This document shows, in pieces, positions 6,354 through 10,207 of a stretch of DNA of 10,207 nt (the first letter of the stretch is position 1; every line of letters begins with the position of its first letter). Source of the stretch: Gammaproteobacteria bacterium (GTDB taxonomy: Bacteria > Pseudomonadota > Gammaproteobacteria > UBA6429 > Thiohalophilaceae); assembly GCA_024639445.1 (NCBI GenBank), contig JAHEIJ010000064.1, positions 1 through 10,207 on the forward strand. The letters are read 5' to 3'. The translations under genes and the position numbers were made by a program. The notes beneath the pieces are model-generated. The model saw only the letters and a program-made list of their open reading frames with translations, searched no databases and was not told the origin of the DNA.

Positions 6354-7712
6354 TTACATCAGGAAAATGGTTGCCAGCCCGAGGAAAGCGAAAAAACCCA
6401 CCACGTCCGTCACGGTAGTAAGAACAACACCGCCACCAAGCGCGGGATCTGCCCCCAGCCTGCGCAATAGTAGTGGAATACTTGCGCCAGCTATGGCGGC
6501 AACCAGCAGGTTAATGATGATGGCAGCGGCAATAATCAGTCCCAGACGATAATCAGCAAACCAGAGGTCAGCGATAACGGCCAATACCACGGCCCAGATT
6601 AAACCATTCCAGATGCTTACCCAGATCTCTTTCGACAACAGGCGGCGGGCATTACTGCCACTGACTTGACCGAGAGCGATACCGCGTATCACCAGGGTCA
6701 GGGTCTGGCTGCCGGCAATCCCGCCCATGCTGGCAACAATTGGCATCAGTACCGCCAGGGCAACATACTTCTGGATTGTGCCTTCGAACAGGCCGATAAC
6801 CCAGGCAGCCAGCAGGGCCGTCATAAGGTTAATACCGAGCCAGATTGCGCGTCGTCGGGTACTGGTCAGGACCGGAGAAAATAAATCCGCTTCCTCGTTT
6901 AAACCGGCCATACTCATGAGCGAGTGTTCAGCGTCATCATGAATCACATCCACCACATCATCAATAGTGATACGGCCAAGCAGGATGTTGTGTGCATCGA
7001 CCACTGGCGCGGATATCAAATCACGCTGTTCAAAACGGTTGGCGACTTCACGCGCGGACATACTGGCAGGAATTGCCTCCTCATCCTGCTCCATTACATC
7101 CCTGACCATTTTTCCAGGATCGCTGGTTAACAGAGTAGTCAAGGGTAACTGACCAAGATAATGACCATCTCGGTCCACCACAAAAAGGGTATCGGTGGTT
7201 TCGGGGATATCGCCGCGGCGTCGCAAGTAGCGCAACACGACATCCAGGGTTGTGTCGGTCTTTACAACCACCGTGTCCAGGTTCATTAAGCCGCCGGCGC
7301 TGTCTTCATCATACGACAAGACGGCATGGAGTCGTTCCCGATCCTGCTGCTCCATGGTAAGCAGCAGTTCCTGCACGACATCCTGGGGGATCTCCGGCAA
7401 TATGTCCGCCAGATCATCGGTCTCAAGGTCTTCTGTTGCCGCGACCAGTTGATCGGGATCCATACCCCTGATGACGGTGGCGAGGACTTCTTCGTTCAGG
7501 TTGGTGAGTATCTCACCTTCAGCTTCAGGTGGGACCTGGTCCCAGATAATTTCACGTAGATCTGTCGGTAAGGATTCGAGCAAGTGGGCGATTTCCGCCG
7601 GGTGCATCTCTTCAAGTTGCTGCTCAACCTGTTCAAGAACACCTTCCCGCAGCAATTCGGTAAAGAGTTGCAGGTAGTCCTTCTGTTCTTCTTTGCTCTG
7701 TGATGTAGCCAT
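6354..7712 (-). CDS. mgtE: MgtE magnesium channel/transporter
   Basis: A 452-residue inner-membrane Mg2+ channel, full length for the family. Domain order is clear: an acidic helical MgtE N domain (about 35-137, including the LEEMHPAEIAHLLESLP repeat type), a pair of CBS domains (about 140-262, ending RITIDDVVDVIHDD), a connecting helix, then five membrane helices (about 286-452). The pore signatures are present: VLMPIVASMGGIAGSQ (321-336) and LGGGVVLTTVTDVVGFF (425-441). Asp436 corresponds to the Mg2+-selecting aspartate (Asp432) of Thermus MgtE. The N and CBS domains in known members sense cytosolic Mg2+ and close the pore. The ATG is supported by GAGGG at 7723-7719. It follows the HPr gene after 110 bp. 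There is no room for an M-box riboswitch in that gap, so control appears to lie mostly in the protein. Confidence 0.96.
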   Translation of the reverse strand: MATSQSKEEQKDYLQLFTELLREGVLEQVEQQLEEMHPAEIAHLLESLPTDLREIIWDQVPPEAEGEILTNLNEEVLATVIRGMDPDQLVAATEDLETDDLADILPEIPQDVVQELLLTMEQQDRERLHAVLSYDEDSAGGLMNLDTVVVKTDTTLDVVLRYLRRRGDIPETTDTLFVVDRDGHYLGQLPLTTLLTSDPGKMVRDVMEQDEEAIPASMSAREVANRFEQRDLISAPVVDAHNILLGRITIDDVVDVIHDDAEHSLMSMAGLNEEADLFSPVLTSTRRRAIWLGINLMTALLAAWVIGLFEGTIQKYVALAVLMPIVASMGGIAGSQTLTLVIRGIALGQVSGSNARRLLSKEIWVSIWNGLIWAVVLAVIADLWFADYRLGLIIAAAIIINLLVAAIAGASIPLLLRRLGADPALGGGVVLTTVTDVVGFFAFLGLATIFLM

Positions 7713-7718
7713 GATACG

Positions 7719-7723
7719 CCCTC
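7719..7723 (-). promoter_or_regulatory. mgtE ribosome binding site
   Basis: GAGGG on the - strand lies 6 bases before the ATG at 7712. It is one of the clearer Shine-Dalgarno sequences in this strand's cluster, consistent with mgtE starting its own translation unit and not being coupled to the HPr gene. Confidence 0.6.
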
Positions 7724-7736
7724 AACCGTCGCGGAA

Positions 7737-7766
7737 AGTGTAACAGGCGGCAGGCTGGGTTGGGAA
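7737..7766 (-). promoter_or_regulatory. Putative mgtE promoter
   Basis: On the - strand, TGT followed by TACACT (TACACT at 7742-7737) reads as an extended -10; TTCCCA (7766-7761) is a 4-of-6 -35 at a spacing of 18. Transcription would begin near 7730, giving a leader of under 20 bases. The 110-bp gap (7713-7822) shows no good terminator for the upstream HPr gene, so readthrough is also possible. Confidence 0.33.
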
Positions 7767-7822
7767 GGAATGCGGTGGAAAGCGGCTAGCGGAATGTAAT
7801 GCTTATGTAACTATTGGCATAT

Positions 7823-8092
7823 TCAGCTTTCTTCATCAAAGCGATTGGTGATGAGTTCACACAATTTTTCAATAGCGACCTGTTCATCCGGTCCCTCAAC
7901 CACTATATCCAGTTGGGTACCTTTTGCGGCAGCAAGCATCATGATACCCATGATGCTTTTGCCATTTACCTGATTATCCTTGAGGCCAACCTGCACTTCG
8001 GATTCAAAGCCCGAGGCCAGGGTAACGAATTTGGCAGCGGCCCTGGCATGTAAGCCCAGCTTGTTGATGATTTCAACCTGGCGCTGGATCAT
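7823..8092 (-). CDS. ptsO: HPr-family phosphocarrier (NPr/PtsO-like)
   Basis: An 89-residue HPr-family protein. His15 in NKLGLHARAAAKF is the site phosphorylated by enzyme I and passed to EIIA proteins. Ser46 in VNGKSIMGIMML is the site used by HPr kinase; E. coli NPr lacks this serine motif, so the protein is HPr-like although it sits in the NPr gene position. The ATG at 8092 is chosen because it gives the usual length and the usual start two residues before the first strand. It lies one base after the EIIA stop (TGA-G-ATG), so translation is probably coupled. A GTG at 8137 would add 15 atypical residues and overlap the EIIA gene by 44 bases. With hprK in the same cluster, control by Ser46 phosphorylation is likely. 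Whether to name it ptsH or ptsO is open. Confidence 0.93.
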   Translation of the reverse strand: MIQRQVEIINKLGLHARAAAKFVTLASGFESEVQVGLKDNQVNGKSIMGIMMLAAAKGTQLDIVVEGPDEQVAIEKLCELITNRFDEES

Positions 8093-8093
8093 C

Positions 8094-8486
8094 TCAGGAA
8101 TCCGGCATACAGGGTACAACCCCTTCACGTCCGCCACCCAAGGCTTTTTCCGCCAGTGTGTACAGATCCAGAGCAGGGTAGTTGAATACTCTTATCAGCA
8201 TGGGCAGGTTCAGACCCGTGATGACAGCGACTTGTTCAGTACGTAATCGACAGGCGATATTGCTCGGGGTGGAACCGTACAGATCGGTCAGGATCAAGAC
8301 GCCATCGCCTTGTTCCAGTTCCTCAATATATTGCTGTGCGCGTTCCTGCTGTAGTTCCGGATCGCTTGCCATGGGAATACCCAGAGTTCGGGTCTGCATT
8401 GGACATGTTCCCATTACTACAACTGCTGTATCGAGCAGACTTCTGCCTATATCACCATGGGTAATAATTAGTAGACCCACACTCAT
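8094..8486 (-). CDS. PTS EIIA of the mannose family (regulatory, no cognate permease here)
   Basis: A 130-residue stand-alone EIIA domain of the mannose/fructose/sorbose family. His10 in LLIITHGDIG is the phosphorylated residue. The VLILTDLYGSTPSN block (63-76) and VITGLNLPMLIRVFNY (88-103) are family signatures. It should take phosphate from the HPr encoded next door. No EIIB, EIIC or EIID follows, so a regulatory role is more likely than sugar uptake; proteobacterial homologues in this gene position are generally seen as part of a regulatory phosphotransfer chain. Its ATG overlaps the rapZ stop by 4 bases (ATGA), with a weak GGGA upstream. The last 12 residues (REGVVPCMPDS end) are not conserved-looking. 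Confidence 0.93.
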   Translation of the reverse strand: MSVGLLIITHGDIGRSLLDTAVVVMGTCPMQTRTLGIPMASDPELQQERAQQYIEELEQGDGVLILTDLYGSTPSNIACRLRTEQVAVITGLNLPMLIRVFNYPALDLYTLAEKALGGGREGVVPCMPDS

Positions 8487-9340
8487 GACAATTCCCGGTG
8501 ACGACTCAATACGCCATCTCGTTGTAGACTGAAATACTGACTGAGTTTATTTACCATGTAGACTGACCGATGTTGGCCGCCTGTGCAACCAATGGCGACT
8601 GTCATATAACTACGGTTATCGGCCTCGAAGCGGGGTATCCAGGTTTCCAATAACTGCTGAATGTCCTTGTACATATGATGGACATCTTCATGTTGTTCCA
8701 GGTAATCAATGACTTCTCGATCATGACCTGTGAGGGCGCGTAATTCAGGAACCCAATGAGGATTGGGTATACATCGAATATCAAATACAAAGTCAGCATT
8801 GACAGGGATACCATGTTTATAACCAAATGATTCAAAAAGAACAGACAGTTGAGCATGTTCTGCGCTGCTAACACGACCATGAATCAAGTCACGCAGCTGA
8901 TGAATATTGGTTTGACTGGTATCTATGAGCAGGTCAGCGGTACTCGAAATAGGTTCCAGCAAGGTACGTTCCTGGACGATGGCTTCACTCAGCGGGACTT
9001 CGTCACTACTCAGGGGGTGGCGGCGGCGTGTTTCGCTAAAACGCTTGAGGAGTGTGGCATCATTGGCTTCAAGAAAAAATACTTCACAGTCTATTTCGCG
9101 ATAATTCAGATCCTTCAGGATAGCAGGGAATGATTCCAGATCGCCGGTCAGATTACGGGCATCGATTCCAACAGCAACACATTCCTGACTATTATTGTGA
9201 TGGTGCTTCAATTGATCAGCGAGGGCCGGCAGCATACCAATAGGCAGATTATCGATACAGTAATAACCGAGGTCTTCCAGTACATGCAGGGCGATACTTT
9301 TTCCTGATCCGGACAGACCACTAATTATGAGCAGCTTCAT
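8483..9340 (-). CDS. rapZ: RapZ, RNase adapter protein / GlcN6P sensor
   Basis: A 285-residue protein (284 in E. coli) with an N-terminal P-loop domain and a C-terminal sensor domain. Walker A is GLSGSGKS (8-15). The C-terminal half has the RapZ marks SFGYKHGIP (171-179), FDIRCIPNPHWVPELRALTG (186-205) and GCTGGQHRSVYMVNKLS (251-267). In E. coli RapZ binds glucosamine-6-phosphate and presents the sRNA GlmZ to RNase E, which controls GlmS and cell-wall precursor supply. In other bacteria the homologue (YvcJ type) binds nucleotides, and its RNA partners are not known here. The ATG overlaps the hprK stop by 4 bases, and the stop overlaps the EIIA start by 4, so the protein is made as part of the tightly coupled set. 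Confidence 0.96.
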   Translation of the reverse strand: MKLLIISGLSGSGKSIALHVLEDLGYYCIDNLPIGMLPALADQLKHHHNNSQECVAVGIDARNLTGDLESFPAILKDLNYREIDCEVFFLEANDATLLKRFSETRRRHPLSSDEVPLSEAIVQERTLLEPISSTADLLIDTSQTNIHQLRDLIHGRVSSAEHAQLSVLFESFGYKHGIPVNADFVFDIRCIPNPHWVPELRALTGHDREVIDYLEQHEDVHHMYKDIQQLLETWIPRFEADNRSYMTVAIGCTGGQHRSVYMVNKLSQYFSLQRDGVLSRHRELS

Positions 9341-10207
9341 GCGTCTTTATTATCGATATATTGTTGTTGTCGCTCAATGAAATCTTCCGCAGCATCATAA
9401 CCATTTAGATAGAGAACATGGTTTCGCACAGCGGCTTCTATAATAACCGCCAGATCACGGCCCGGCGCAACTGGTAATATGACCTCGGGAATATCCACTT
9501 CGAGAATGGTACGGTGTCGCTGGTTGGTATCGAGTCGATCAAATGCCGGCACAGTGCCATTTTCCGTCAGTGGCTGCAAGCGAATAATGAGATGTAAACG
9601 TTTGTGAGTCAGTACGGCATTGTTGCCATACATGGCACGTACATTGAGAATACCCAGGCCGCGAACCTCTATGAAATCTGCCAGCATGGGCGGACAACTG
9701 CCATGCACAGTATCAGGCGCTGTGCGGCGGAATTCCGGCGCATCATCGGCGACCAGGCGGTGGCCCCGGCTTAACAATTCCAAAGCGAGTTCACTCTTGC
9801 CGACGCCACTCGGCCCAGTCAGTAATATTCCGAGACCCATTACCTCCATAAACACGCCATGTTGAATCAGTTTCTCTGACAATTGACTGCTGAGATAGTA
9901 ATGCAGGTGGTCAACAATATGGCTGACAGTATGCCTGGAACGAACAAGCGGGACATGCTGTTCTGCTGCCAAAGTCAGAAATTGATTCGGGGCTAACGCA
10001 TTCTCAGCCAGAATGATCATCAATGGCTGATGACTGAATAAGCTATGTATGGCGTCCTGACGGGAATTTTTACCGAGCGTGTCGAGATAATCCAGTTCTG
10101 CTTGACCCAGGACCTGAATCAGGTTAGGACGGATGAGGTTTAGATGGCCAATTAAGGCGTTACGACTTGTGTCAAGTTGAACCGCTTTAATCGGAGTTTT
10201 GGCGTAG
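9337..10207 (-). CDS. hprK: HPr kinase/phosphorylase (5' end cut by window edge)
   Basis: The visible 289 residues read open to the right edge, so about 20-30 N-terminal residues are missing compared with the usual 310-320. The TTG at 10023 is an internal leucine codon: the frame continues upstream with the typical HprK N-domain, including IGHLNLIRPNLIQVLG and an ELDYLDTL segment. The C-domain carries HGVFMEVMGLGILLTG, Walker A GPSGVGKS (visible residues 131-138), SRGHRLVADDAPEF, and the EVRGLGILNVR signature. It should phosphorylate Ser46 of HPr with ATP or PPi and reverse the reaction with phosphate. The adjacent HPr retains that serine, so enzyme and substrate match. As I recall, such clusters usually begin with rpoN, hpf and ptsN upstream, which would lie beyond the window. 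Confidence 0.94.
   Translation of the reverse strand, partial: YAKTPIKAVQLDTSRNALIGHLNLIRPNLIQVLGQAELDYLDTLGKNSRQDAIHSLFSHQPLMIILAENALAPNQFLTLAAEQHVPLVRSRHTVSHIVDHLHYYLSSQLSEKLIQHGVFMEVMGLGILLTGPSGVGKSELALELLSRGHRLVADDAPEFRRTAPDTVHGSCPPMLADFIEVRGLGILNVRAMYGNNAVLTHKRLHLIIRLQPLTENGTVPAFDRLDTNQRHRTILEVDIPEVILPVAPGRDLAVIIEAAVRNHVLYLNGYDAAEDFIERQQQYIDNKDA

Noticed and set aside
7713..7822. M-box Mg2+ riboswitch ahead of mgtE
   Set aside because: The gap is only 110 bp, shorter than an M-box plus expression platform, and the promoter candidate leaves a leader of under 20 bases.
8093..8137. GTG 8137 as start of the HPr gene (104 aa)
   Set aside because: It adds 15 atypical residues and overlaps the EIIA gene by 44 bases; ATG 8092 gives the usual HPr length and spacing to His15.
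10021..10023. TTG 10023 as start of hprK
   Set aside because: The frame stays open to the window edge and encodes the conserved HprK N-terminal domain upstream of it.
1..10207. Mobile element, CRISPR, toxin-antitoxin or defence system
   Set aside because: No transposase, integrase, direct-repeat array, tRNA edge or composition shift was seen; all long genes belong to conserved chromosomal families.

Overview
The window looks like a chromosomal housekeeping segment from a gammaproteobacterium. The basis is gene content and order: a yhdP, nitrilase, tldD, darP(yjgA), pmbA block, which as I recall is also the order in Pseudomonas, next to an hprK, rapZ, PTS EIIA, HPr, mgtE block. HPr kinase beside rapZ points to a group outside the enterics, such as a sulfur- or methane-oxidiser-like gammaproteobacterium. 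That genus-level guess is inference. Coding density is high, base composition looks even, and I see no mobile element, tRNA, rRNA or CRISPR array.

Left part (1-3851, + strand): the 3' end of yhdP (AsmA-like envelope lipid-transport protein), a small secreted protein of unknown function, a Nit-type amidohydrolase and tldD. The last three overlap stop to start and form a translationally coupled set. Middle (3848-5811): darP (ribosome-associated 50S assembly factor) lies on the - strand between tldD and pmbA, the two halves of the TldD/TldE protease. Its stop codon shares a CTAG with the tldD stop. Its start faces pmbA across a short divergent region carrying a perfect 8-bp inverted repeat that overlaps both predicted promoters.

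Right part (10207 down to 5892, - strand): hprK (5' end cut by the window edge), rapZ, a mannose-family EIIA, an HPr-like phosphocarrier, mgtE and an uncharacterised lipoprotein. hprK, rapZ and the EIIA gene overlap by 4 bases (ATGA), and the HPr gene starts one base after the EIIA stop. They encode a regulatory phosphotransfer set without any sugar permease. mgtE has its own putative promoter 110 bp further on and is followed closely by the lipoprotein gene.

I found no clearly new multi-gene system. The parts most worth a second look are the divergent-promoter palindrome, a probably leaderless darP transcript, the hairpin at the tldD/darP junction, and two unrecognised exported proteins (1187-1585 and 5892-6332).
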